A DNA stretch of 64,000 nt from positions 21,209,611 to 21,273,610 of the forward strand of contig OZ017801.1 of assembly GCA_963969395.1 (NCBI GenBank), given 5' to 3'. The notes below the pieces were generated by a model. That model worked only from the letters and a program-made list of their open reading frames with translations, was not told the origin of the DNA and searched no databases. The DNA comes from Pseudoscleropodium purum (Eukaryota; Streptophyta; Bryopsida; Hypnales; Brachytheciaceae). The position numbers were made by a program, and so were the translations under genes. This document shows, in pieces, positions 35,576-48,768 of this stretch; within the stretch, counting starts at the first letter, position 1, and each line of letters begins with the position of its first letter.

Positions 35576-38500
35576 CTAATCCCTTCCTAAAAGTGGAAGA
35601 GCCGAGAAGGCCCGAAGTCTTTGCTCCACAGGGGCGTCTCCGTACAGAGTTGTGCGCTGATGAGGTATCCTACCAGTCGACACAATCAAACTTTCCATCT
35701 CATAAGGAAGAAGCTCTTCGCCTGCAGGCCAATCTCTTGTCAGTTTTCGACCGGATGCTTCTGACTGTTGGATATGGAGCATATCTTGCATTCTAACAAA
35801 CTCAGATCACAGTATATTAGGAAGTGAAATCGGTATGCTGACCGCAGACCCTATTATATGACTAATATTCATACATACAAATCAAATAGTAGGATTCAAT
35901 TGCCAAATCGATGAAAAACGTTTTTAAGCTAACAACACAGACCCCTGAGGGATCTGTACAAGATGCAACCTTCGGAGACAGGAATATGCTGCATTGTGAT
36001 GGAAGGGTGGTGATAGATGAAGTTGCACTGCAGGTCAATACCCAACAGGACAAACACGACAACTAAATGACCAAGTTACCATGTGATGCTCCGGCAGCTC
36101 TTGTGATACTCTCGTTCATTAGGGAGCCTCCCATGTCATTGCAGCCTGCTGCTAGAAGAGCTTGAGCTCCACCTGGTCCCATCTTCACCCACGAAGCCTA
36201 CACCAAGCAAGCAAGGAGACCCACCTAAGAACCAGACTTTACTTGCCAACGGAACTCCACTGAACTGAAGTCGTGCTTGCACAAGGCAAACACGCAAACT
36301 GCTATCGTTTCACAGGAAATAGAACAAAAGTTGCCAACCAACATAGAATTGATCATATACACGGATAGTACTAAAGAAATGGGAATGACAGCTAGAAGAA
36401 CAGGTTGGCACGACTGTGTAAGGTGCCAATACGTTTTCGGAACAGAAGAGTCGCACCTGGATATTAGTGATGAAGGGATGCAAGATCAGTCGCGCTATTG
36501 AGTGCATCAGGACACACTCTCGACTTGTTGGTCCTTTTCGAGATCGGCCTTTTAAGTACACCGGTGCCTGAAAAGCCAAATACAGAATCAAATGCTTGCA
36601 CTTCCAGAGAAGCATCCCAAGTCTTTCAAAATGTCGTATTTTCAAAGAAAAATTCCTCCATTCGGACAGCGAATAACTCAAATATGAGCAACGGTGCTAG
36701 AAATCATGCATACCTGCATATGCACGAAAGGGAGGGGCACAAACTCTGAAAAACCACGTGTCTTCCTTGCAAGATTCCTTACATGAAGCAAATGTCGTGA
36801 CCTGGATTACAGCATTCGTTCACATGTATATTAACAAAAGGAATTACAGGCAGTTGATGTCCGTAATACAGCAACCAATTAATTACACAAGATACTGAAA
36901 CAATGTCTGCGATGAAGAGTTACCAGTGATGAGGTCGATCAAGATGGCCGAACATGATAGTTGACGTTGTACGGAGTCCTACCTTATGCGCAGTTTCTAT
37001 AACCTGCAAGTTTCAGCACAATGAATGTGACATGGAAGATGACTACAAAAATACACATTCATTTGAGGAATTGAGATGTAATTAGAACAAATAATCGTGC
37101 TGTTCTTATGGTCATAACTCTCCAATGCACAAAGAATTCACTCAGCGTAAGATTTGGGTGTATAAAAGCGAACCTCTAGCCATTGATTAGTATTGATTTT
37201 GTCAGGACATAGCAGACTTCGAACTTCATCATCCAGTACCTGCAAAATGAAGGTCCGTACACGATGATCGTCACTGCAAAGACTGGAGACAAGTTCCTCA
37301 TGGAACTCCCAGTCCGAAGCACAATATTATGAGGTATTCAAGTGGGAACTTTACATATTTGATTAACCAGTCTTCACAGCTGTAAAACAAACAACAAAAT
37401 CCTATCGATAAACATTACTACAATTAAAAAGGGGCCCCATTTGCTTCAGTTGAGAGAACAAATAAGAATGGTATTCAAATTCAACGCCGTCTGCAGTAGC
37501 AAATCTAACAAGAACATGGAATCTTGCCATTGTACTAAATTAGATGACGCATTACACCGTCACTAACAGAAATTCGGATATGAACTTGCACGAAAATAAA
37601 CCTATAGCCACTAATTTCACGTCCCGGCTTATTGTTCTCACCTCAGCCGCAGTGCCCGGCAGTGAACCAAGACCAGCGTTTTTCAAATCCACCAGAAACT
37701 CTTCAATACTGCACGCACACAAAAACGTAAAGAAATGAGCAGAACAAAGATCATACGGAGGATATTCTATCTGAATATCGAGGTCCAAATCTTCTGCAAG
37801 CTTGAAATAACGTACGAAAAGGTCCAATTCTGTTGACGACTGAAAGGAATCAAAATGAGCAATAATGATATTACAATATTAACAACCAGACCCTAGTTCT
37901 GAAACTTGAGAACGCAAAATGAGGACACAAGTACCTGACACCCAGGCTAAAAGCTCCCTGAAAGACTTCAAGAGGAGAAAATGCATGAACATGCAGCTCT
38001 GGAACAGCCTTCTTTACCGCTTTCAAGATCTCCAAGTACGTTTCCCCAGTGAACTCAGGGTGTATTCCTCCCTGCAGTTGCAATCCACATGACGTCATCA
38101 AAATTACTTTTACGATCAGTCTACTACAGAAGATCCAACAATGCTACACAGAACTCTCAAATAATGCTACATGCAGTCTGATTGGGAAATTCTGTTATAG
38201 CATAGTTCCAGAAATTTCGAAATCTCCTACAATTTTGGAGGTCTAAGACAATGACAATTTGTTGACAAATATGACAACGATTTTAATTGTTTCTAAAGAC
38301 ATAAATAGTACCTGCATACAAACTTCGGTAGCACCTCTCTCCCAGGCCTCGACACTTCTGCGGGATATTTCCTCCAGGGATAATCTGCTCAAAACACCAG
38401 ACATACTTAGTGAGGAAGAAACTCGATCATAGTAGGGGTTTTACTGGGCAATTAATTAGAAGAGCGTTTTCATGGGCTTATGCAGAGACCATTATAAGTT

Positions 38501-41500
38501 CGACTTCAAAGGTAGATCCTTGTGAGCTACAACAACTCAAAGGACATTCATATGATTTCTTACAAGCAGCCTTGATAGCACTGGACACAGTTTCAAGCAA
38601 CAACCACCAAATTCGGTAAAACTAAAACTCCGATTCTATAAAACTGAAAAGAATGAACTACCTGTAAGGCTTTCCACGCAGGTCTTCACTAAGCTTCCCT
38701 TTACTGAAACGGTGACAAAAAAACACCAGAAATTCAATTCCTAAAGGAGTCGCAGACAATTTTGCACACTAGAAGAACGATCTATAGTTATTGAAGGAAA
38801 TATGCAATATTAAATATTGAGAAATCTGTAGGTCACAAACAAAGAACTAGATAAAAGTAGCAGCTCTAAGGAGCTGCTTCACACATGGGCCGACCAAGTC
38901 GAGAGGCCGTGGGAGGCCGTGGGAGTTCATGGCCAAACTTTGAGCGAGAGTCTAAAGAAATGGGCAATAAATGGTAAATTTAACGGACTCTCAACCAAAG
39001 CTTGGGTTGCCATCCAAACTCTGGTCAAGAGTCCATCACGAGGCCATCGCTCATAGGAGCTGGGCTGCCATGTAGGCAGTTTGGAAGGCGACGGACTTTA
39101 AATTGTGCCGCCCTGTGTGAAGGGTCGAGAGGCCAAAGTCGGGGTTTTCTGAAATCTGAAGGCGACGGACTCTCGACCTTCGGCCCATGTGTGAAGCGGC
39201 CCTAAGAAACAACTCACCAAGGGAGAGTGAATCCACAATATGTTCCCTACCTGAAGGCACAAAATTGACATCTGTAACCACAAACGTTTGTGTAATTGAT
39301 GTTGCGATTCACGACATATGTAACCTGCAACATAAAAGTCATCGTTTGGAACTAATGAGTAGAACATGGGCAGAGCATCACACCCAAATATATTTCCCAA
39401 ATCTTTACATGAAATATCCATAAAATTCTGACCTTTTCTCCATTGACTCTCGCACGCAACTCATCTGCTGCTTTGACAATCTCAAGAAATTCGGGCCCCA
39501 CAGCACGAAAGAGTCTTGTGACTTCGACCTGAAAAGAAAAGACATTTGGTCATCGAAGCTGAAACTCCAACACCTAGCAGAATAGTGTTGAATACACAAA
39601 AGTAGCTAAATACGGTCAACAATTTATCTCATTTCAACCAACCAACAATATCAGTAAATGGTGCACAGGTGGACGACTGTCCTGGTCAGCAAATAGTATA
39701 CCTCGGATGGCTCTTCGCCTTCTTCTATCCTATTCAAAATTCTTCTAACATCCATTCCATACGCCCCTTGGGTCAGAACAACAGATCCACCTTCTCAGTC
39801 AATCTGGATATATTTCATACCAACGACAACTGCTGGCAACCACTGCAACGCCCTTGCCTTGTTTCGGAAAATACACATCCATCAGCAATGAAGCTACTGG
39901 GATTAATGCTTACCTCTGTTCAATGATTCTGGAGGGTGCACAGTACCATCGTTCCCTACAGAGATTTTTGCAAGATCCACCATTCTTTCACAGAGGTTGT
40001 CCATGGTGTTCCCAGTTGATTTGGAGAAGCTACAATCTAGAAAAGAGAAGTGTGCATTTTGGGAAAGGCCTGGGGACCACCCCTCAGCTCTGGCATACCC
40101 AAGACTATTCTCATGGGCACGGACCTTCTTTAAAACTTCACCATCCTGCAACAAGATATCCATTGTTTCCTTCTTCAATTCATGTGCACATGCATCTTAC
40201 AAACTCTAAATTCAAAGACGAGGTCCAGCATTCATCACAAAAGGAGACACACGAACAAAAGAGATTCAAACAGCAAATTTTCACATGTCGTGTACAAATC
40301 TTCAAAACAGGGATGAGAAATAGTTCTGCAGTCACAACTCTCAAAATGATTGTTTGCACGATTGTTTGAGGACGGTCAATTCATATTCTCGCTGCCAAAA
40401 TCAGTTGTTTCGGCTTAATACAAACACTGTTAATCCATTCGATTCAAAACAACAAAACGTCGACACAAACAAGGTTCACAACTTACTGACCAGCCAAAAT
40501 TCATTGATGTAAGAAGGGTACACGGCTAGCCTCGGCACCAGCAGCTTCCCTGCATCTGCTGTTGCAGCCGCTAATAGGTCTACATGCGGCCAAGGGGCCT
40601 GCAATAAGATATCAAGTGATACAAGCATATAAATAATGACAATGTGAACGACCGGGACTGTTATAGCAATTAACTAACCTTTCCTTGCATCCACAATCCA
40701 ACCTTATCTAGACACAGTTTATTCATTGCAATTTTCATACAGTTTAAAAAAGAGACCTCAGGATTAACCCAATCTTTTGTAACGGGTGATACGCCACCCC
40801 AATCATTAATGCCAGCATCAATAAGTTTCTTCCACTCTTTTCCATCCGCCCTGCAGAAATTCCACAATAAATTACTTTTTGAATGTGGACTCAAACCAAC
40901 TCATCGAATGTACAGCAGAGAGCAATAAATTCCGAACTTCGAATTTGACGTCTTTCCAACAGAAGACAGAAGCTCAAAGGTTTTGATTAAAGCAAACAGA
41001 CATTCATTAAAAACTACACTCAAAAACCTTATCCCAGGCTACTCAGAAAGATAGTCCCTCCGAAAAACTTCTTTTAATCTTCGAAAACACTCACGGTAAG
41101 CAACAGCATATTGATCCAATATTATGCGAGGTCAAGAACAGTACATGGTGGGAGTAAGATTGGGTGGTGCTTGTATACTCATTGATGCTCCAAAGACCAA
41201 CCGAGCCATTGCAATTGTCCACTGCAGCTCTATCAGCGAAGGCTCAGTCGCTTTCGCCATTGCGGTGCCCTTCTTTGCACGAAAGTTTTGGATAATGATC
41301 TCCTGGATATGTCCATACTGGTTATATAGGTCGCGGAGAGCGAGTAGAGCGTGCAATCGCTCTTCCCGCGTTTCACCAATACCAATGAGTACGCCAGACG
41401 TGAAAGGCACCTTCTTCTCGCCTGAAACACGAACCGGGTCATACTCGTGAGACATAATCCACTTCTACCAAAACCATCAGGACCTTTAACTCAATCAATC

Positions 41501-43096
41501 TGTCTAAATCGGTGTTTAAGAGATAAAACCCGAAACCTTGAACCTTGAAATGAGAGTGTGTTATAACTGCAAAAGTTCAGAGTTCGCTTCCTCGTCATAT
41601 GCAACTCTCACTGTGCATGAAAGAGCATTCCCTCACCAGCTGCAGCAATCGAGGCGAGTCGAGTATATGGAATTTTGTCGGGACATTTGTAATGTGGACC
41701 CCCTGGCTCCAACAGCCTTTCAGAGACCGACTCCAGCATCAATCCCTGACTGACAGAAACATGGCGTAGGAGTGTCACGTCGTCCCTTGACATAACTCCA
41801 ACATTCATGTGAGGCAGTAAACCTGTCTCCTGAAGGACAATTCTGGCTACCTCAGCCGCATATGATACTGTTGATGAATGACCCAGAGCTTCAAGCTGTC
41901 ACACACATGTGATCAAGAGAAAACTTCAATCGCAGTTCCATTGAGGACAATAACATAATGATCTAAATCAAATTTTCGAAAGCGTAAATACATCAAACGT
42001 GGATCTTAAAGCTAATATTTGACATTGCGAATGAACTGTTCTGAATTTTTTATACCTCAGAAATCATGCACTTGAGGAAATCGTGCACTCCAGTATACAG
42101 CTCCTAAAAGAAAAGAGGATCAAACATACCTCATGCTTCGCTTGGTCGTAAAGAAGTTCGGGCTTGTCGCCCAATGTGAACAGAGCCTCCGTGCAACCTG
42201 CTTCTACTCCTGCACGAGCCACCTCTAGCACCTGACGGATGCTAACAATAAGCTACATGTGCTAATATTTCCAATGCAAGAGAATTACAACAAGAAACGA
42301 ACGCAATGTAGCCGACCATCTCACAAGTTGTTCGCATAGTAGACGCCTTCATAATTGAGATTGGAGATATCCTAAAATTTCAAGAAAGAACCAAGAGACT
42401 GCTTGTGTAGAATTCCACTACAAAATATGCATCCACAAACACGTTTTAAATCAGCACATCAATATCGAGGTCACTCTAGCTTGCAACAAATGTACGCAAG
42501 AAATTTGCATCTGCTTTTCAATCATCTTTCTTTGACAGATCTTCACAACAATAACAATTTCTTAGGTTCTATTAATGCCAGCTACATGGAAATCGAAATT
42601 CTCTCACCTCATCGACGGACATGTAGACAGGTTTCCCCGGTCGAGGAGGCGCAGCGAAAGTGCAGTAGCCGCAGAAATCTCGACACACGCGCGTAAGAGG
42701 AATAAAAACCTTGGGAGAGAAAGTGACGATGTCACCGTCTTCTCTCCGATCACGAATCCGAGCAGCAGCTGCAGCGAGACGGTCTATTCCCAAATTCATC
42801 ACCTCACGAAGAGCTTCCGCATTTGGATGCTCCCCGAGCACGCCACTCTGAATGAGCTCAAGCGTTTCAGGACCACATCCTGCGGCTTTCAAATTCACTA
42901 CAGCTACTCTGTCATCGCCTGTCGAAGACACCGGAGCGCCGCAAGGAAGTCTATGTCGCGGAAATCGCGATTTAGCAGAGATTCTTGAAAAAACTGGATT
43001 CCTGTATCCGAAAAGCTTCAGGGATGACCTCGCACACGGATGGCAACGACTCCGCGGGACATTGCAGGGCAAAGTGGCGGCAACTTGGCATTTCAT
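35576..43096 (-). CDS. FO synthase (fused CofG-CofH), 20 exons
   Basis: Radical-SAM enzyme making 7,8-didemethyl-8-hydroxy-5-deazariboflavin (FO) from tyrosine and the flavin precursor 5-amino-6-ribitylaminouracil. Exons, 5' to 3': 43096-42608, 42231-42130, 41895-41637, 41421-41145, 40850-40757, 40598-40491, 40145-39914, 39793-39702, 39528-39433, 39324-39251, 38703-38662, 38384-38312, 38071-37935, 37708-37642, 37239-37174, 37003-36924, 36801-36714, 36567-36457, 36197-36080, 35721-35576. They join to 2751 nt, 916 residues, all phases consistent. CofG half: 4Fe-4S motif CRDFCGYC (Cys138/142/145), [23 protein letters not shown], ending GWSPG. CofH half: CGYRCQFC (Cys598/602/605), [56 protein letters not shown] near the end. 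Residues 1-60 are Arg/Ser-rich and suggest an organelle transit peptide. Same fusion order as actinobacterial FbiC. Both iron-sulfur sites are complete, so it is probably active. Confidence 0.94.
38870..39202. mobile_element. MITE in FO synthase intron 10 (PIF/Harbinger-like)
   Basis: Terminal inverted repeats GGAGCTGCTTCACACATGGG and (inverse) GGGCCGCTTCACACATGGG, each followed inward by CCGA and then GTCGAGAG. Flanked by TAA at 38867-38869 and 39203-39205. A 3-bp TAA/TTA duplication and GGGC-type ends fit Tourist/PIF-Harbinger MITEs. GC-rich against its surroundings; an internal GTCGAGAGGCC word recurs. 333 bp, non-coding. Confidence 0.75.
39791..39796 (-). other. Tandem (NAGNAG) splice acceptor, FO synthase exon 8
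   Basis: On the minus strand the acceptor reads GAGAAG|GTGGATC. Splicing after GAG (exon top 39793) or after AAG (39790) both keep frame and differ by one Glu codon. It lies in the linker between CofG and CofH. Confidence 0.6.
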
Positions 43097-46000
43097 GTTG
43101 CAAGACTCAAGGCTTTAAAAAAATGCACAAACGAAATGAAGGGACTCAATAAGTCGAGAAACAACAAAATGTAATCACACGCAATTGCAAATGCTTTTGG
43201 CGAAGTGGAGAACGGTGTCAAGCGACGACGCGAACGCCAGAGATGAAGAAGAGACGAAGGAACTGAATACGTGCCCAGTGTCGCAACGGACTGGCGCCAT
43301 CAATCGCTGAAAACTTGAAAGAAAAGCTCAAGGCAATTTCCATCGCTCAGTTGCACACCTCATTCAGAACTTTGCCATGTCTCCCGAAAATAGCAAGGCA
43401 CAACAATTTCCCCACCAGGACGGGAAATTTTAACCCCTATTCCCTAAGTGCTCAACATAAAATACAGTAAGATTACTTTTTGAAATTTTATAATAAATAA
43501 TTGGAACTCCTCCAATATATCTATGTCATTAAACCCTAAATTTTCCAACATATATATGTCATTAGAGGGCATGAAGATTGTTTGAAAAAAATATCTGAAT
43601 TTTTCTTAGAAGGAAAGAAAGCCACACAACAAGCCCTCAAACTTCTAAGTTTTGTCAAAATCTTGCTCTTACTAGAAGAAATTTAGCTTCTTTGGAGGGC
43701 TATGAATTCCCTAAGGTTCTTAAATTGAAGGAACACATTGCAGTAGCTGGCTGATGTGGCACAACGACTACCATGTCATATAAATTTTTTTATTTTTTCA
43801 ACTTCTTTTTTCATTTTTCATTTTTTTTTTTAAATTGACAATGGCCGTTCTTTAACTTCCAAAGGGAACAACGCCAAGAATGGGCCCTCCCAAACCCCTC
43901 AAAATCTTCTAATTTAGAGTAGGATTTTGACTAAATCTGGAAGTTTGAAAGTCATTGAGTGGTTGTTTTTGCTCATAAGTTTTTGCTTCCAGGAGTAGTA
44001 TAGAGGTTCTTATGAAATGACTGTGACATCCATTAATTTTAGACATAAGGATATCAAGGTTAAGATTTTGTAATACAAGATTGAACTTTGTAATTATATA
44101 TGACATGTCTAGAGAAAAAAACAAAATAGGAGCTTTGATGCCCCTATATTACTTGAGAAAAACTAGAAGGGAAGAAGGGAGCTATAATGAAAGCAATAAA
44201 AAGAAATTCTAAAGGTTCTCAAAATGTAATCTTTCTACTTGCATTTTGAGAAAACCTAGAGCTTTGTTATTAATGATGACTTAAACTAGCCTAATACGTA
44301 GGAGAAAACATAAGTTGAAAAATTGTTTAGTGTACAACTTTGACACTTTCTATTGATTCATTTAGAATATTCTTTTTTCTATCCATTGATATATTTCCAT
44401 GTTTTTTTTAAGCTTCTTTGATGATTATTAATGGGATGGAGTTTAATTTTCATGACATTCATCATCCACCAAGTGCATAGTTGAGCTCTTAGCAATTATC
44501 ATTGAAACGTTGTAGAGGGCTAATAGGATCCAATGAATGATTTTCTTGGTTATTTTAGAAACTAACAATGCACTTGTTCATCCAGGAGTTTAGATTTTTT
44601 GAGTGACTATTTTAGTTATCTCTAGAAGAACAAGGCCTCTTGCTATAATAGGTAATCAACTCAAAATTATCAAATTCATGGATGAATAGGTGATGCATAC
44701 TTTATTTTTATAGTAATAGTAAAAGTCATCCATCAAACTTTTTTTTGTCCTCAACAACATTTTATGATTACATTTCAAGACATTTTTCAAAAACTCATGG
44801 TACTTTTGAAAGACATCTAAATGTGGCACTAAGCATCTTAGTACGACAAAGCTCAAATCTACACATTGGGCAGATGAGCTAGTAGCACTCCATAAGTCTT
44901 TTTCCATTTTTGTATGAAAAATGCACTTTTGGAATAAAAATTGTGCAGTCCACTACTCTCCTTGGAGTGCCCAACGCTACTACTTGCGATTTTAGAGGCT
45001 CATTTTCCATGTTCTAAATCCATATTAAGATTGTTTATAGAAGATTCATGCAACCAATATTTATAGACTATGACAACTATGTAGGGAAAAGCCTTTGATG
45101 CCCAAAAAAAGTTGAGAAGTTTGATTGAGATGTGGAATTGGCAAGCTTGTAAGGAAGAAGCACCCAAAATCAATAGTGTACCCAATTGCAATGATTTCTA
45201 AACATAATAGTCATTCTAGAATATAAATCTAAATAGACAATAGATAGCTTGTAATTTTGGTCAACAAACAATAAATTGTTTGTGGCCTACCCTAGATTTA
45301 AGTTTTAGAATAGTTACCATGTCTAGAAATTATTGCAATTGGGAATACTCAATACTATTAGTTTTGGATGCTTTTCCCTTCCTTTGGTAGTGACCCTCAT
45401 GGTCGGACATCTACACTACCATGAAGATGTCATATCTTAAAGAAAAAACGTGCACCAAATAATATGCACTATATGTTATGTAGGAGGTTGATCAAATGGA
45501 AAGCAATCATATTGGAGAGTTGAGGAATCAAGTGAGCTTCACATGAGGGATTGAAAATTTACCTTGATGGGTTGCCTTGTTAGCTTCACAAATTTATCCT
45601 ATTAGTGTATGTGACACTAATAACTTTCCAACTATGTCATGTTTTAAGTTAGTGATGGCTCGAATATCACCAAAAGTGTACTAATGCCCACAATTTTTGC
45701 CACTTGGTAGTGAAACCGTTTTGCACATAGTTGATACTATAAAACATTCTTGAACTTCGAGGCAAGGGCGCCCTTGCTTTCCATAAATAAGGCTCCTTTC
45801 AATATAAAACATCTTGAACGCAAGCTTGCTCATATATCGAGGGCCACTATGACATGAATACATTCTTATTGCAATGATACTAGAGAAGGCCCCCTCTACC
45901 TTCCATTCAAGAATGTTAGGCTATGAGTGTAGGATAAATCAATGTAGCTATTGAGCATTTGCAGTGAAGAGATCAAGTTACTCCCTATACTTCACATATT

Positions 46001-46341
46001 GCTCCAAATCTACCGCGGGGGCTCCTTTTTTTTCAAGAAGGATTTACCTTGTGTCAAGACTTTCCTTGTATTAGAAAGCTGCAGCAAGATTTACCTACAT
46101 CATGAGGATTTTCTTGACACGGCAAATAGAAAGACATGGCCACTGAAAATTGGCCATGTCATTGCACTAGCTTGGGATAAATGTGAAAATCCACCCCCTA
46201 TTTTGTAATGATTAATTTTCTATTTATCAACCCCCAAAGCTCAATGGAAGACTTTGGAAGTATCTGACTTCATATATGAATTCAAATTTTCCAAATTTTA
46301 TCATCAGTGAAAAATAATAAGTGCCTGCGGGAAATGAGCCA
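43097..46341. other. FO synthase promoter region, then AT-rich intergenic DNA
   Basis: 43097-43430 is mixed-composition sequence that should hold the FO synthase 5'UTR and promoter; no clear TATA box. From 43450 on it is AT-rich with a MITE (43672-43916) and no convincing reading frame. Confidence 0.45.
43672..43916. mobile_element. MITE family C, copy 1
   Basis: Ends are AGAAGAAATTTAG-like on the left and the inverse of TTAGAAGATTTTGAGGGG on the right. The centre holds CATGTCA followed by a long T-rich run and ATTGACAATGG. The same architecture occurs at 59593-59834 and 59899-60169. A further inverse terminus (CCCTCAAACTTCTAAG) just left suggests a truncated neighbour copy. Confidence 0.5.
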
Positions 46342-46380
46342 GGGATTCAAACCATCTAAGCTTAACTTACCAAGTCAACA
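46342..46380 (-). repeat. tRNA-like box A/box B pair (SINE-like remnant)
   Basis: On the minus strand TTGTTGACTTGGT (box A-like) is followed after about 16 bp by GGTTTGAATCCC, a good RNA polymerase III box B. It does not fold into a full tRNA that I can see. Most likely a tRNA-derived SINE head; the element's limits are unknown. Confidence 0.4.
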
Positions 46381-46423
46381 AATGCTGTCCCAGCTCCATC
46401 CATGGCTGAGTCACTAAACCCAG

Positions 46424-46705
46424 ATGTTGTGGCTGGATCCCGAGCCTACTGGCGCAGCCTGTAAACACCGTAGTCGTCTTTCCCGCACCTTCTCGTGCTC
46501 AGACGCTCACCATTATACCGACTCCGAGGTCGCTCGCTCACCATCGCCAGCCAAAGATTTCAGCTCCGACGTCGCCCTGCACGCTGCAGATCACCTTCTC
46601 CATCGCGAGGTCGTCATTTCCGTCGCCCAAGGTCGAGGTCGATCGCCAGAGGCCACTGCATGCATCTCCCAGCTCACCCAGTTTGTTTTCTTTTCTTTTT
46701 CGTAG
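46424..46705 (+). other. GC-rich island with a 93-codon ORF, unassigned
   Basis: Inside AT-rich DNA, about 46400-46690 is distinctly GC-rich with regularly spaced CG dinucleotides. Two overlapping frames are open (46424-46705 and 46495-46884), neither with a recognisable domain; the second is Arg/Ser-rich. It could be a gene fragment, a first exon or part of a captured-gene transposon. Confidence 0.3.
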
Positions 46706-47099
46706 TTGTTGTTGCAGTATTTTCTCTTTTGAATCGATTTGGCATGTTGCCAGCTAGTTGCATAACATTATATGTCAGGGACAAGGTTCGTGTTGTGTTT
46801 TGCTGCAATGGGAAGCCACCCTACCAACGCATGAATCCCTGGCCGATCATGTGCAACATTGCCTCACTCCACCTCGTATGCTGATAGTCATCCAGATTTT
46901 GAGAGATGGAAACCAGGGAAAATGATAGTTCGACCCTCCTTGGGCAATTCATTGTAAGCTGTTTTACTACTAATCGAACCTTTTGCTACATACAACCTTC
47001 AAGGGCTGCAGTTGGACTGACACGCCACAACATCCAAGGCAACATGGCTTGAAAAATTCTGGGAATTATATACCTTGGGTATCTCTGTCAAGAATAAGT

Positions 47100-47540
<441 letters not shown>

Positions 47541-47851
47541 TTTGGGATCAATCCTTCATACTCTCTTACCAAAATCTCTGTTCCCATGAATATTTGAACA
47601 ACTAGTTGATTTTAGTGCAAGTTCCACTATAGTAGGAATATAGTAAGTTCATGTGGCTAGTGCGCCTTGCTTCCATGGAAACGAAATCCCAATGAGAGAA
47701 TGGAGTCTTGGTAGGATGCTAAACCCATAGGACCAACACAATGAAAATGTAGGAATTTTTTATTTTTCACACATGACAAAATTTGAAAATTTTGAATTCA
47801 TATATGAAATCAAAGACTCCTTACTAGCTAGAGTGAGTGAAAAAAATAAGA

Positions 47852-48768
47852 TTAAATCCTAAAGGCTGGAGACTATGTTTCCATCCAAAATGCTCCAAAA
47901 CTGCCATTTTTGATACAAGCACCAAATTTTAGATGAAGAACATTTTTGGACACATAGAACCATAGTATCTTGTAGTACACTATTTTGAAAAGACGTGGAA
48001 AAAGTTTCATAATTTTTCATTTTGTAGATTGTAAGATATTAACGTTTGAAGTGACAAAAATCATTTTTAGGTCCTGTGAAAATACAAGCAATTGCACTTC
48101 ACAAGGTCACTTTTTTATGAAAAAATGTTCAAAATGGTGTTTATTCTTTGGACTAATTCTTCAAGGTAAGTTGGTTACACACTTACAAAAATTTAGATCA
48201 TTTGGAATTGCACACCATATAGGAAATAAATAGTAAGTAGAAAGAAGTACAAAATGATTCAAAATACTAAATTGTGAAGAATTTAATAAGGAAAAAGAAA
48301 AATTCCAATTCCAATGGTGGTAATGTAGTAATAAACAACCTACATCATATATTTTTATTTTTTTCAAAAACATTGAGTTAAATAAAGGACTCCAAAGTTT
48401 AATTTCAAGTAGGGAATCCATAACTACCTACAAACTAGAACACCTCATAACATTCATCTCATAAATGAAAATGGAAGGATTTAAAGTTTTCACATACATA
48501 TATATATATATATAATTTCAAATTTTTATTTTTGAAAAAAGTGTTTTTTAAGAAATTTTTGGGTTGCCCATCAAACATTGAAAATTACATATTATGCAAT
48601 AACTTTTGAACCATGTAGTCAAAAGCTAAGAAAATTGTTGGGCCTTAAAGCTACTCCTTGGGCACATGTGTAAAAATTTCAAAGGAAAAAAATAAAAATT
48701 CTATTTGTAGTGAGTTGCCCCAAATCACTATGTTGTCAAAAAACACAATTTGGTCTTTTAGGGATTAA
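47852..48768 (+). mobile_element. TTAA-bounded MITE, family A, copy 3
   Basis: Starts TTAAATCCTAAAGGCTGG and ends GGTCTTTTAGGGATTAA. The interior follows the family order: AAACTGCCATTT, then ACTTCACAAGGTCAC, then GGACTCCAAAGTTTA, then GTCAAAAGCTAAGAA. 917 bp. Contains a short AT microsatellite near 48500. Confidence 0.75.

Noticed and set aside
37715..37850. Open stretch in FO synthase intron 13 (minus strand, [14 protein letters not shown]...)
   Set aside because: It is in frame with exon 14, but CofH homologues have nothing here, and splicing 37935 to 37708 restores the conserved [17 protein letters not shown] sequence.
42575..43118. Plus-strand open frames opposite FO synthase exon 1
   Set aside because: Antisense shadows of GC-rich coding sequence; the minus-strand frame carries the radical-SAM motif and joins exon 2 in phase.
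46342..46420. A functional tRNA gene
   Set aside because: Box A and box B-like words are present, but no cloverleaf with a plausible anticodon and acceptor stem could be drawn.
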